The notes beneath the pieces are model-generated. The model did no database searches, had not been told where the DNA came from, and saw nothing but the letters and a program-made list of their open reading frames with translations. 64,000 nt of DNA, from the NCBI GenBank assembly GCA_040285825.1, contig JAUPSS010000002.1, positions 3,844,001-3,908,000 of the forward strand, given 5' to 3'. A program made the translations under genes and the position numbers. The DNA is from Eukaryota sp. TZLM1-RC (lineage: Eukaryota; Metamonada: BaSk clade). Shown here one piece after another: positions 14,001 to 23,162 of this stretch. Positions within the stretch are counted from its first letter, which is position 1. Each line of letters opens with the position of its first letter.

Positions 14001-17000
14001 AGTCAAATTAGTATTTGTTAATTCAAAGTGACCATCAGTAGCAGTTGAATCACGAACAAGAACAGTTTCTAAATCAATAGTAGAATCAGTAGCAACAATA
14101 GATTGAGATTGACAACCAACAACAACTACATCATCAAAATCAACATTAGATTTAACAAGGGTAATCAGAGGTTCATCATTAGCACATCCACTAATAACTT
14201 TACCATCAGAATCAACTGGACCTAAAGTTTTGACATTGTTGAAATCCAAGGTTGAATCATCAGCATTGATAAATGAACCAGTATCAGATTCATGGTGAAC
14301 AATATCAAAATCAGTAATGGTAATTGTGGAAGTTTTGGAATCAATAATGTTGCTGAATTTGGTATCGGAAAGGTCAACAGTTGTCAAGGTAAGCTCAGAA
14401 TCATCAATCAAAATGATTGAATCAGTGGTTGAATCTGAATCAGAAATACCAACATTGGTTCCAGTAACTTTAGTATTATCTTTAATATTGAAAACTTTAC
14501 CTTCCAGACCTTGGAAATTGGCATTATTCATATTCAAAGAAGTTTTGGTTAATTCAAAGTGACCATCAGTAGCAGTTGAATCACGAACAAGAACAGTTTC
14601 TAAATCAATAGTAGAATCAGTAGCAACAATTGATTGAGATTGACAACCAACAACAACTACATCATCAAAATCAACATTAGATTTAACAAGGGTAATCAGA
14701 GGTTCATCATTAGCACATCCACTAATAACTTTACCATCAGAATCAACTGGACCTAAAGTTTCGACATTGGTGAAATCCAAGGTTGAGTCATCAGCATTGA
14801 TAAATGAACCAGTATTAGATTCATGGTGAACAATATCAAAGTCAGTAATGGTAATTGTGGAAGTTTTGGAATCAATAATGTTGCTGAATTTGGTATCAGA
14901 AAAGTCAACAGTGGTCAAGGAAAGCTCAGAATCATCAATCAAAATGATTGAATCAGTGGTTGAATCTGAATCAGAAATACCAACATTGGTTCCAGTAACT
15001 TTAGTATTATCTTTAATATTGAAAACTTTACCTTCCAGACCTTGGAAATTGGCATTATTCATAGTCAATGTAGTTTTGGTTAATTCAAAGTGACCATCGG
15101 TAGCAGTTGAATCACGAACAAGAACAGTTTCTAAATCAATAGTGGAATCAGTAGCAACAATTGATTGAGATTGACAACCAACAACAACTACATCATCAAA
15201 ATCAACATTAGATTTAACAAGGGTAATAAGAGGTTCATCATTAGCACATCCACTAATAACTTTACCATCAGAATCAACTGGACCTAAAGTTTTGACATTG
15301 GTGAAATCCAAGGTTGAATCATCAGCATTGATAAATGAACCAGTATTAGATTCATGGTGAACAATATCAAAGTCAGTAATGGTAATTGTGGAAGTTTTGG
15401 AATCAATAATGTTGCTGAATTTGGTATCAGAAAGGTCAACAGTGGTCAAGGTAAGCTCAGAATCATCAATCAAAATGATTGAATCAGTGGTTGAATCTGA
15501 ATCAGAAATACCAACATTGGTTCCAGTAACTTCAGTATTATCTTTAATATTGAAAATTTTACCTTCCAGACTTTGGAAATTGGCATTATTCATAGTCAAA
15601 GAAGTTTTGGTTAATTCAAAGTGACCATCGGTAGCAGTTGAATCACGAACAAGAACAGTTTCTAAATCAATAGTAGAATCAGTAGCAACAATTGATTGAG
15701 ATTGACAACCAACAACAACTACATCATCAAAATCAACATTAGATTTAACAAGGGTAATAAGAGGTTCATCATTAGCACATCCACTAATAACTTTACCATC
15801 AGAATCAACTGGACCTAAAGTTTTGACATTGGTGAAATCCAAGGTTGAGTCATCAGCATTGATAAATGAACCAGTATTAGATTCATGGTGAACAATATCG
15901 AAGTCAGTAATGGTAATTGTGGAAGTTTTGGAATCAATAATGTTGCTGAATTTAGTATCAGAAAGGTCAACAGTGGTCAACGTAAGCTCAGAATTATCAA
16001 TCGAAATGATTGAATAACTTGTGGAGGTCGAATCACTTAATTTGAGACCTGAACAAACCAAATCAGACTTTTGAGTTACTGAAAACAAGGGTTTATGATC
16101 AGTTTTGCAAGAATTAATCTTGAGATCATTAGCATTAAGTTTGGAATTATCATCCAGAATTAACACCTGACCTTTTAAATCCACAAAATTAAAGCTATTT
16201 CCAGTTAAATCAGACCTTACAAAGTCAAAGTGTCCTTCGACTTTAGAATCCTTTAATGTTAGGTCACTTCCGGAAACTTTAGAATCTAAAGCCAAGAAAG
16301 TTTTCGTCTCACAAGCTGCGATAACCACATTGTCGATATTAAAAATGGAATTGTTTTCCAAAACAAATAAAGGCTCAGTTAAAGAGCAAACTGGCGAGTC
16401 TTGGACTTCGAAATTAGTGAGATCGACAGTAGAATAATCAGCAACAATGACAGATTCAGTGTAGGTAACTTGTGGCTTAATTACAGAGTTTTTGATTTCT
16501 ACGTAAGATTCTCTTAGATCAAACATAAATTGGGCCTTTACTTCATCATCCACAGTAAAGGAATAATCTTCGATATTAGTTTTTACTAATTTAAATGCAG
16601 ATTCAGTAATTGTAGTTTTTTCAGCATGAAGGTGAGAAATTGTAAGTGTAGATTCATCAGCCTTGATCAAGTTGTTGTAATCAGAACTTTCGATAAAAGA
16701 ATTAACAATGGAAAACTCAGAGGAAGTAACAGCTGTCATTGAATTTGAGTATGAGGAATCCTTAATATTGACATCTTGAAGCAAAACCTCTGAATCTTGC
16801 TTGACCTCAAACAACTGACCAGTTAAATTGGACATTTTGGAATTAGTATGAGTGAATTTAGAATTAGTAAACTTAAAATGTGGGCTTACAGAAGCATCTT
16901 TGAAGTTAACATTGCTTGCATCAATATCTGAATCAGTTGCAACCATTGACTTTGAACTAAAACTACTATAGTGATTATCTTCTAAATCCAAAGTTGATCC

Positions 17001-20000
17001 TTGTAATCTGAACAAAGGTCTGCTGATTGAACAGTCAATAACTCTACCAAGAGAGGCAGAAATGTGATTGATATTTACATTAGAGAAAGATAATTGGTCA
17101 CTATCATTATCGTCTAAGATACCTCCAGAATAACCAAATGAATGGGTAATATCAAAATTATTGACCGTAATGGTAGATTTGGAAGTCTTGAAGATACTCT
17201 CCAAGCAAGATTCTTGAATTTTGACAGTAGTAAAAGTAACTTCAGAATCTGAAGAACTAATGACATGATCATTTGAAATAAGATTGAAATCAACATCACT
17301 GAAAGAAACAGTAGAATCATCTCCAATTTCAGAAACAGTACCAGTGAGATTTGAAAATACTGAACGATCAAAGGTTACAACAGAAGAGGAATCAAATGAT
17401 AAATGGCCATCTACAGAGGAATCAAAAACTTCAAAATCTGAAACCTGAATTTTCGAATTAACAGTATCAAATGTCTTTGATTTAAATCCAGAAACTTTAG
17501 AATTAGTTATATTCACTGTTGGACAATCATTAAGTTTAAATAAACTAGAAGTGATAGAACAACTTACTGGGTTGGAGGTTGAAGAGCTCTGGTGGAGAGT
17601 CTTCAGGTTTGTTATAATTATATTTGATTCGGAACCGTCAATTAAACCACCATTATAACCACTGAAGTGAATTGATTCAAAGTTATTGATGTCAATGACT
17701 GAATTATCTGGCTGAATAAACGACTGAGTACACGAATCAGTTAATTTGGTATCACTAAGTGTTACCTTTGAATCTCCTTCAACAACAAAGGCTCCATTAG
17801 AAGTGGTAGAAAGAGAAATGAACTGAGAATTTGAAAATGAAACAAGCGAATTATCCTTGATATTGAAGGTGGAACCAGTAAGGTTATGGAAAGTTGAGTC
17901 TACAAAATCAACAGTGCTAAATTCAAAGAAGAGATGTCCATTTGTATTGGAGTCAAATACTTCAACATTAGAGATAGTGACCTCAGAATCTTTTGAATCA
18001 AATGTACTGGACCTAAAACCAGAAACCTTGGAATTGCTTAAATCAAAAGAAGGGGTGCTTCTAAGTTTGAAAATAGGGGATTCAATACTACAACTAACTG
18101 GATTAGGAGAGGAAGAGCTTTGGTGAATGGTTTCAAGGTTAGTTATAGTGATTTTAGAATCGAAACTATCAAATAAACCTCCATTATATCCATTGAAATT
18201 ATAAGAATTCATATTTGTAACAATAGATTCAGAATTTTTGGAAGAAATAAATGATTTAACACACGAATCGTACAAATTTGAATCTGAGAGAATTAATTCA
18301 GAAGTGTCCTTGTTAACAATAGCACTAGTAGTGGGAGATTTAAGAGAAACAAAATCTGAAGCAAGAATTTCCACCTTGGAATTATCAGAAATATCAAATA
18401 CTTTACCTTCTAGTTCTGTAAACTTACTATTTGTAAACTTAATATTAGAATCAATAACCTCAACATGACCATTATTGTTGGACTGTTCTACCACAAAATC
18501 TTCAAAATCTATGGTAGAACCTGTGATTCTTAGAGAAGCAACAGAACAAGAAAGTAAATTAATGCCCGTAAACGTCATATCAGAGTCAGTGACTGAAAGT
18601 AAAGGAGCATCGGAAGAAGGACAGGGAAACTTTACAGTGTTGTTGGCACGTTTGACATCCCATTCGACATTATAAAACTCATAAGGCAAAGTGGCAGATG
18701 TAAATTCACCAGGTAATACCCAAACTGTGCCTTTTTCGCCCATTCTTTCCTTAATTCGGCCAAATGTTTGACACGGTCTTTCTACAGTGCCGCAGCATCT
18801 GTTGTCTGTGCCTATATGCTGGATATACGATACTTTTTGTAGATCAGGAATGATGGGAGAGCTGATAGTGATGATTAACTCATCTGAATGGTACTCATGA
18901 TCAAGGAAAGTCGCACATTTGAAGTTTGTATTTGCAAAGTTACCACTGAATGAACTATACTTCAATACAGCAAACCCGTCATTTCTACCAATAGGCTGCA
19001 TAGTGAAGGAAACATCCAAAGTTCCGCCCAAAGTTACATGTCCTGTACTATAAACTCTTGCAATTGAAGACGCATCGTAAATATAGGCATGAAGAGTTGC
19101 AGTACTTTGAAGTACCAGATCAGCTTCTACTTCAAGTTTATCATGTGGATAAATTTCGCCATAAATGTGGGTTTTGTGCAACAAAGACCCATAACCTGAT
19201 ATCCACTTGGATTGTTTAACAACAATAGTGTGATCAGAATCAATAGACGCATCATCTTCCAGTTTTACATGAGATCCAAGATCAAATTCAGTGGCAAACA
19301 GACTGACAGCTGACAAGGTAAGGTTCTTTTGAGTAATCAATTTTAATTGTAAATCAGTGTTTGCGTTAATATTAGTAAAACCATGTACATTTAAAGAAGA
19401 CCTTCTGGAACTACTACCATGACCTGATGAAGTCACAGTGAAAGGAGAAGACACGGTAAAATCTTTTTTTGAAATTATTTGAGCAGAATCCCCAATATCC
19501 ATACTAGAGGAACCCACAATGGAAAGAGGTTCAAGGAAAGTTAGTTTAGAGTTAGAGTGAATGGAGAGTGAAACATCATCTAAAGAAAATGGTTCCTCAA
19601 CCGTTAGATCATTAGCATAAATACTACCCCCAATCCATTCTAATTTACGCACAGTATAGGCATTATTATTGCAAAAGTTCAATCTACCACCACTCACGGT
19701 TGCTGAGTCAAGGTGACGTGGCGAAGAAGGACACTGAAGTGAGCAAGTACCTCCAGAAACTGAAAAAAGAGTAGCAGAATTCGTATTAATTTGACCATTT
19801 GAAATAGTAGTTGTGCCAGAAGTTTGAGTAAATGTAGCACTATTTAGATTAAATGTACCAACTGACAATGAAGCAGAACCTCCACGGTTTCTAAAGGTTC
19901 TGGAACTTGGTATAGTTAAAGTATTAACATTATTAATATCAAAAGAACCAGATCGAATATCAGTATTTCGAAGGGTAAGAGTTCCATCAATATTGGAAAA

Positions 20001-23000
20001 TTGTGCACTGCCCGAGCTTCCAGAATTCAATTCAAAGTCATGAATAAAAACATCTTGTTGACAGGCTGAAATTTTAAACTCTGAACTTGAATAAACGTGT
20101 ACCTTGGAATCAAAATTCATTGTACCACCAGAAATATCAAAATCTGAATTTGATAGGGTGACCTCTCCGCCAATAGTAGTAACTTGCATATTATTACCAA
20201 ATACTACTTTTGAATTTTGAACAGCCGAGACTATGCCTGGAATGGAAACATCTCCTGAAACTTCTCCTACTTCAAATTTACAATTCTCTAAATCCAAATA
20301 CTTGGCATTCATATTTCCACCAATTGAATTAATTTTGAAGACACCCCCCTTACAATCTGCAATAATACCTAAAGGAACTTCAAAATCACCACCAACATCA
20401 CCAATTTCCACATCACAATCCTGGATGTTCATCTTGTCTACATTAAAATTTCCACCAATACTATCTAGCTTCAGAGTGCCACCATTACAATTAATTACAC
20501 CATCAACTGTGAAATCATCATTAATATCAGGAAAATGAACATCTTGATCTTCACCAATTTCGAAATCATCACGAATGTCAACAGAACCGCCTGAATGTGG
20601 TAAATCTACGGTACCTCCATCTTCAATTACGACCTTTCCTATATCTACATCACCATCAACGTCACCGATAGAGATATCACCACCAACTACTAGATCATCA
20701 ATGGTTAAATCGCCATCAACTTTACCAATATCTAGGTCACCATCCTTATCAATAACAACATTTCCAAGATCTACATCACCATCAACCTCATCTACAGTGA
20801 AATCGCCACCTACTTCTAAATCATCAATAATCAAATCTCCACCGACATCACCAATTTCAGTAGTACCATCTTCTTGAATAAACTCATCTATTTTAAGGTC
20901 TCCATCAGTTTTGAGAATACGTAAAATAGAATCGTCAAGCTGCAAAACCTTTTCCCAATGAACGTCCTGTTTAATGTGGTAAAAGGTAATTTCAGAAGTA
21001 TCAGTTAAATGAAGGAAATCCAATTCGGAAACAGTAGTTGATTGATCCTGGTGAAAATGATATTGTACATCGTTTTTAGATCTAATAGAATCTAATAAAA
21101 ACTTACCAGGTTCATTGAAAATTGTACTGGAATAAGATTGTTCATAATGAGGGTTCATCAGAGAATCACCATCAATTTCTAATACTGATTGGGAACTTTC
21201 TAATTCAATTATACCAGGATTACTGCCACTAGATACAATATTAGAACCACTTCTGCAATGAAGGTAATCTTCCCAGAGTAAAAGCTTAGCATTGTGGCGT
21301 AAATTAAGATTACCACGAACTCCATGTCTGTTACTACGAGTATTATTGTACATTAAACGAAGGTTATTATTGTCATGAACAGTAACAGTAGATTCACTTT
21401 GGGATTCAAATAGTAACCGAACATTGGTGGTTGCGGCATTTGAGTTTGATCGTTGTTTTGTTAAAGTACCAGAATGAGCATTAATCATTGGAAAATTACC
21501 AGATTTTAGGTTGTAAGAAACAATTTCAATAGTGTCCTGAATACGCATAGTACCTCTATTTTCAAGGACTACCCCCGTTTCAAGGTAAAGATAGGGTAAA
21601 TGAAAGGTGCCTGGAATTGTCCCTTTTCTTCCAATTAACATGGTTCCATAATTGGTGATTTTGGAATTATGGCGGAGAAAGTTGAAAATAGTAAGGAAAG
21701 AGTCACTTCCAGAAGTACTAAACTGAGGTAACAAAATATCAGAAGCATGCATTTGAAGGTTTCCACTAACAGCAGTCCAAGTTCTTCCAATAATTCTGCC
21801 ACGTGTCAGTGAAACACTTTCACAATTAATATAACCACTTCCATCTAATTGCAAATAGCCATCTACAATATCAATATTACCCAAGTTGATTGTACCACCA
21901 GTAGTGATTCTAACTGAGCCATGATTAATGTTGAGATTTGTAGTTGTAGAGAATGAGCCAGTAATAGTCAAATGACCTCCATTATTTACATTGACAGTTG
22001 AGGCTGATACAGAAGACCAAGTGGTGGTACCAGTAACAGTAGAAGTCGAAGTGAGAGGTCCAGTTGTTAAAGGAGTCATAATTTTCTTAATTTGACCTTT
22101 AACGACAGAATCAGTAAGAAAATCTTGTTTTAAATTTGTTGATAATACAGAATCTTGAGGCAAAATCAACCTTGTCGTGAGCTTGGAGACTGGCGAAGCA
22201 ATACTACTGACAAGAGTGGAACCATGGATAAAAGTACTATTAGAGACAATTATATCAAACTTTGTTTCAATCCTGGCATTATTAAAGAGTACCAACTTTC
22301 CTTCAACTTTAAGGGGGGTATTTAAAACAACAACTTTGGTAGTGTTGATGTAGAGTGAGCCCAGAACTGTTAGATATTCAGCGGTGATTGATCCATCAGT
22401 CCAAACAACATCGCCATTGAGAACAACTTCATAGTCAGAGAAGAAGTCTTCAGAAATCAAGGGGCTTGAGAAGACTTCAGCAGAGGGGTGATCAGGGTAA
22501 TCAGTATCAAAGTCTGGAATATCAACTTCGCCTCCATCTAGAGGAATGGTAAGAGTTGTCAAGTCAAAGGTCGCTTCAGGGCTGAATTGAACAAGAGAGT
22601 GTTGAACCAGTGGAGATGTACGGAGAGAGGAACAAGTACTGCTGTCAGTGAAGACAAGACTTGAATAGGGGGACAGAGAAGTAATACCGGAGAGTTCCCA
22701 GTTTCCAGACATATAGAGGCGTGATGATTGTGAGAGGGTGACGTCCGCCGACCCTGTGATAGTTGATCCTACTGAGGAAGTGTTGGAAAACACTACAGAG
22801 CTGGAATCGGGGAAATCGAGATTCACCTCAAACGAACCTCCATTGGCGAAGAAGCTGTGGGCGGCTTTGAGGGACACGTCAGGCGGAGCTGAGAGTAGCA
22901 ACCCTGAGTGAGTTGTTAGCGATGATACAGTGACTGACTCAGTGATGACCACACTGTACTGATAGTGACATGGAGCAAATACGACACTGCAATCAGCACA

Positions 23001-23126
23001 TGGCACCTTCTTTCCTTCCCAATTTTTGGCAGCAGACCAAGAACCATCATGACATGACTTCCAGTAATACTCTTGGGCAGCAGTTGCCAGAGAGCACAAG
23101 TAAAGGAAGAATACGAGCTTATACAT
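8028..23126 (-). CDS. Giant multipass surface protein with beta-helix repeats and Cys-rich module (about 5,032 aa)
   Basis: The ATG at 23,124-23,126 opens with a clear signal peptide (MYKLVFFLYLCSLATAA). The frame extends 12 codons upstream only from a TTG. After a Trp-rich N-terminal segment come some 4,400 residues of Ser/Thr/Asp/Asn-rich strands in regular turns, typical of a right-handed parallel beta-helix. Residues about 700-850 hold short GD-rich repeats, and about 2,370-3,780 eight nearly identical 177-residue units. A Cys-rich region (about 4,450-4,670) has CxPCxxG repeats of the ephrin-receptor-like/GCC2-GCC3 type, then about nine or ten hydrophobic helices and a short tail. The architecture predicts a huge adhesin or sensor at the cell surface. 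A TTTATT at about 7,951 is AATAAA on this strand. The gene is intact without introns. Function is inferred from architecture only. Confidence 0.88.
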   Translation of the reverse strand: MYKLVFFLYLCSLATAAQEYYWKSCHDGSWSAAKNWEGKKVPCADCSVVFAPCHYQYSVVITESVTVSSLTTHSGLLLSAPPDVSLKAAHSFFANGGSFEVNLDFPDSSSVVFSNTSSVGSTITGSADVTLSQSSRLYMSGNWELSGITSLSPYSSLVFTDSSTCSSLRTSPLVQHSLVQFSPEATFDLTTLTIPLDGGEVDIPDFDTDYPDHPSAEVFSSPLISEDFFSDYEVVLNGDVVWTDGSITAEYLTVLGSLYINTTKVVVLNTPLKVEGKLVLFNNARIETKFDIIVSNSTFIHGSTLVSSIASPVSKLTTRLILPQDSVLSTNLKQDFLTDSVVKGQIKKIMTPLTTGPLTSTSTVTGTTTWSSVSASTVNVNNGGHLTITGSFSTTTNLNINHGSVRITTGGTINLGNIDIVDGYLQLDGSGYINCESVSLTRGRIIGRTWTAVSGNLQMHASDILLPQFSTSGSDSFLTIFNFLRHNSKITNYGTMLIGRKGTIPGTFHLPYLYLETGVVLENRGTMRIQDTIEIVSYNLKSGNFPMINAHSGTLTKQRSNSNAATTNVRLLFESQSESTVTVHDNNNLRLMYNNTRSNRHGVRGNLNLRHNAKLLLWEDYLHCRSGSNIVSSGSNPGIIELESSQSVLEIDGDSLMNPHYEQSYSSTIFNEPGKFLLDSIRSKNDVQYHFHQDQSTTVSELDFLHLTDTSEITFYHIKQDVHWEKVLQLDDSILRILKTDGDLKIDEFIQEDGTTEIGDVGGDLIIDDLEVGGDFTVDEVDGDVDLGNVVIDKDGDLDIGKVDGDLTIDDLVVGGDISIGDVDGDVDIGKVVIEDGGTVDLPHSGGSVDIRDDFEIGEDQDVHFPDINDDFTVDGVINCNGGTLKLDSIGGNFNVDKMNIQDCDVEIGDVGGDFEVPLGIIADCKGGVFKINSIGGNMNAKYLDLENCKFEVGEVSGDVSIPGIVSAVQNSKVVFGNNMQVTTIGGEVTLSNSDFDISGGTMNFDSKVHVYSSSEFKISACQQDVFIHDFELNSGSSGSAQFSNIDGTLTLRNTDIRSGSFDINNVNTLTIPSSRTFRNRGGSASLSVGTFNLNSATFTQTSGTTTISNGQINTNSATLFSVSGGTCSLQCPSSPRHLDSATVSGGRLNFCNNNAYTVRKLEWIGGSIYANDLTVEEPFSLDDVSLSIHSNSKLTFLEPLSIVGSSSMDIGDSAQIISKKDFTVSSPFTVTSSGHGSSSRRSSLNVHGFTNINANTDLQLKLITQKNLTLSAVSLFATEFDLGSHVKLEDDASIDSDHTIVVKQSKWISGYGSLLHKTHIYGEIYPHDKLEVEADLVLQSTATLHAYIYDASSIARVYSTGHVTLGGTLDVSFTMQPIGRNDGFAVLKYSSFSGNFANTNFKCATFLDHEYHSDELIITISSPIIPDLQKVSYIQHIGTDNRCCGTVERPCQTFGRIKERMGEKGTVWVLPGEFTSATLPYEFYNVEWDVKRANNTVKFPCPSSDAPLLSVTDSDMTFTGINLLSCSVASLRITGSTIDFEDFVVEQSNNNGHVEVIDSNIKFTNSKFTELEGKVFDISDNSKVEILASDFVSLKSPTTSAIVNKDTSELILSDSNLYDSCVKSFISSKNSESIVTNMNSYNFNGYNGGLFDSFDSKITITNLETIHQSSSSPNPVSCSIESPIFKLRSTPSFDLSNSKVSGFRSSTFDSKDSEVTISNVEVFDSNTNGHLFFEFSTVDFVDSTFHNLTGSTFNIKDNSLVSFSNSQFISLSTTSNGAFVVEGDSKVTLSDTKLTDSCTQSFIQPDNSVIDINNFESIHFSGYNGGLIDGSESNIIITNLKTLHQSSSTSNPVSCSITSSLFKLNDCPTVNITNSKVSGFKSKTFDTVNSKIQVSDFEVFDSSVDGHLSFDSSSVVTFDRSVFSNLTGTVSEIGDDSTVSFSDVDFNLISNDHVISSSDSEVTFTTVKIQESCLESIFKTSKSTITVNNFDITHSFGYSGGILDDNDSDQLSFSNVNINHISASLGRVIDCSISRPLFRLQGSTLDLEDNHYSSFSSKSMVATDSDIDASNVNFKDASVSPHFKFTNSKFTHTNSKMSNLTGQLFEVKQDSEVLLQDVNIKDSSYSNSMTAVTSSEFSIVNSFIESSDYNNLIKADESTLTISHLHAEKTTITESAFKLVKTNIEDYSFTVDDEVKAQFMFDLRESYVEIKNSVIKPQVTYTESVIVADYSTVDLTNFEVQDSPVCSLTEPLFVLENNSIFNIDNVVIAACETKTFLALDSKVSGSDLTLKDSKVEGHFDFVRSDLTGNSFNFVDLKGQVLILDDNSKLNANDLKINSCKTDHKPLFSVTQKSDLVCSGLKLSDSTSTSYSIISIDNSELTLTTVDLSDTKFSNIIDSKTSTITITDFDIVHHESNTGSFINADDSTLDFTNVKTLGPVDSDGKVISGCANDEPLITLVKSNVDFDDVVVVGCQSQSIVATDSTIDLETVLVRDSTATDGHFELTKTSLTMNNANFQSLEGKIFNIKDNTEVTGTNVGISDSDSTTDSIILIDDSELTLTTVDLSDTKFSNIIDSKTSTITITDFDIVHHESNTGSFINADDSTLDFTNVKTLGPVDSDGKVISGCANDEPLITLVKSNVDFDDVVVVGCQSQSIVATDSTIDLETVLVRDSTATDGHFELTKTTLTMNNANFQGLEGKVFNIKDNTKVTGTNVGISDSDSTTDSIILIDDSELSLTTVDFSDTKFSNIIDSKTSTITITDFDIVHHESNTGSFINADDSTLDFTNVETLGPVDSDGKVISGCANDEPLITLVKSNVDFDDVVVVGCQSQSIVATDSTIDLETVLVRDSTATDGHFELTKTSLNMNNANFQGLEGKVFNIKDNTKVTGTNVGISDSDSTTDSIILIDDSELTLTTVDLSDTKFSNIIDSKTSTITITDFDIVHHESDTGSFINADDSTLDFNNVKTLGPVDSDGKVISGCANDEPLITLVKSNVDFDDVVVVGCQSQSIVATDSTIDLETVLVRDSTATDGHFELTNTNLTMNNANFEGLEGKIFNIKDNTKVTGTNVDISDSDSTTDSIILIDDSDLTLTTVDLSDTKFSNIIDSKTSTITITDFDIVHHESNTGSFINADDSTLDFTNVKTLGPVDSDGKVISGCANDEPLITLVKSNVDFDDVVVVGCQSQSIVATDSTIDLNTVLVRDSTATDGHFELTNTNLTMNNANFEGLEGKVFNIKDNTKVSGTNVGISDSDSTTDSIILIDDSELTLTTVDLSDTKFSNIIDSKTSTITITDFDIVHHESNTGSFINADDSTLDFTNVKTLGPVDSDGKVISGCANDEPLITLVKSNVDFDDVVLVGCQSQSIVATDSTIDLETVLVRDSTAHDGHFELTNTNLTMNNANFEGLEGKIFNIKDNTKVTGTNVDISDSDSTTDSIILIDDSELTLTTVDLSDTKFSNIIDSKTSTITITDFDIVHHESNTGSFINADDSTLDFTNVKTLGPVDSDGKVISGCPNDEPLITLVKSNVDFDDVVFAGCQSQSIVATDSTIDLNTVLVRDSTATDGHFELTKTSLTMNNANFQGLEGKVLNIKDNTNVSGTNVGISDSDSTTDSIILIDDSELTLTTVDLSDTKFSNIIDSKTSTITITDFDIVHHESNTGSFINADDSTLDFTNVKTLGPVDSDGNVISGCANDEPLITLVKSNVDFDDVVVVGCQSQSIVATDSTIDLENVLVRDSTATDGHFELTNSNLTMNSANFQGLEGKVFNIKDNTKVTGTNLEFVSIDAINEFIISVSNNSTATLTRIHYNNVQAIYLLYSTNSSTFVNHITVYSSQFSGATFDFVDSTVIIDHYAVDYDYQSKHLITSLDSAVTVNNTVIAPQRSYLNSLIISTNSNIYLDKIVTSSIFNYSSVVKVVEWRHQYPLIFSTNSNYEVTHSTITNSGAKAVVSSNSNFKFNNVIFTNSSTDVHLDLIHSTLDFSHVLVCNNSRGILASLRSDSDFTSFNFTLRDSKQSDYFIFVDSSKISLDDTFIINSKSPRLLNTLGSEVLINDLFINDSEFSHTTHYFVSSKASLNLKNVEYNYIAGHYVESYHSDLQISDFSINENVVFIEAMVKSVSSTYKLTKMSTSNYDSPLFSSFKSDLIFTLCSFDKITLTHHHSSFEFFGSNLIFDQVSVSNSRVESTDILPIVYCSQSKLLMKDSNVNNNFGVMFYSNKDSIFVLENSLFESNESPLSPIILEEVSLGLIHRMNVFRNNRGYEGGCASVLNSVNFTCQSNLFSGSFANRDGGSLNVRSSRSISTARIVDNSFVGSHAFRAGGAIYLNYRPYPKEEDLSNNFQDCQAYDWGNDIATDPRHIELEWVDPESIAYRRDLSVHVTDYYHVRAWVRSEYVDQLNLYPISGDVLLQGPPTTRQVSNWMLRTVITMRGIPGNYTLFVGLPGLEPAEITFYTGSCPLGHGISGPQCVPCREGTRSSPNGNSTCINCPAGQWSHQGSYDCYPCPIGSFRPDDRSPACQACPVGSIAPEVGSKECKLCGYRQVNDHGRSECECISSYLAGSDSEGNLDCLPCPLGLTCFGSDATCVMPGYWSDISDLRSENSTGSNGGSNFYKCQHAGCLGSCVDGFMPEASDLSSSDLCDEYHTGPLCLECIDHSYMMAGRCVTCGGFIQESTTLGVSTVAYFIFVYAIVTQGARIGMFLNVFRFLQMILSTIIMSNITIHSYLLPIYGVLKSIFLDIWKTVPLMCLDLLPRSYSTTLIGSIGVLLATVLFVKIVKPKDPDTGYSSRQYTAEVLYVFLLLFLPSLIHLAFGLFSCLSVDGQFIVEADASENILKCYTLDWYMLVGIVALAFIVFSWLLVKFNTTRCDQEATFKNTLDVSGLFGYRKMSYEKMFLLSTSAITGILWLFPSGMVRLAASIIVTLGSIALICKCAPYKDNKLNYASVVSFGVLLIVIFFSFSIELSRFSRHFVWETDTFGSFSIGLLPLLWTLVLIGASIRGFTTAPVTSLQQGKFVYVTNPLNNPMLKSTLSVGRLNC
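11790..16010 (-). repeat. Eight tandem 531-bp (177-aa) units inside the giant gene
   Basis: The same 531-bp segment recurs with exact spacing, for example the stretch coding SKTSTITITDFDIVHHES at about 12,193 and every 531 bp up to 15,910. Copies differ by only a few bases each. More diverged units of similar length occur at 16-18.6 kb, so this block looks like a recently amplified part of an older repeat. The length is a multiple of three, so copy-number change keeps the frame. Confidence 0.95.
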
Positions 23127-23162
23127 CGTGTGAGTCACGAAAAACGAATTGTATAACGTCAA

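Noticed and set aside
12193-15624. Series of 81-residue plus-strand frames every 531 bp
   Set aside because: They are antisense shadows of the tandem repeat in the giant minus-strand gene; composition and spacing follow the repeat exactly.
23127-23162. Upstream extension of the giant gene
   Set aside because: It would start at TTG and hide the signal peptide; the ATG at 23,126 gives a clean secretory start.
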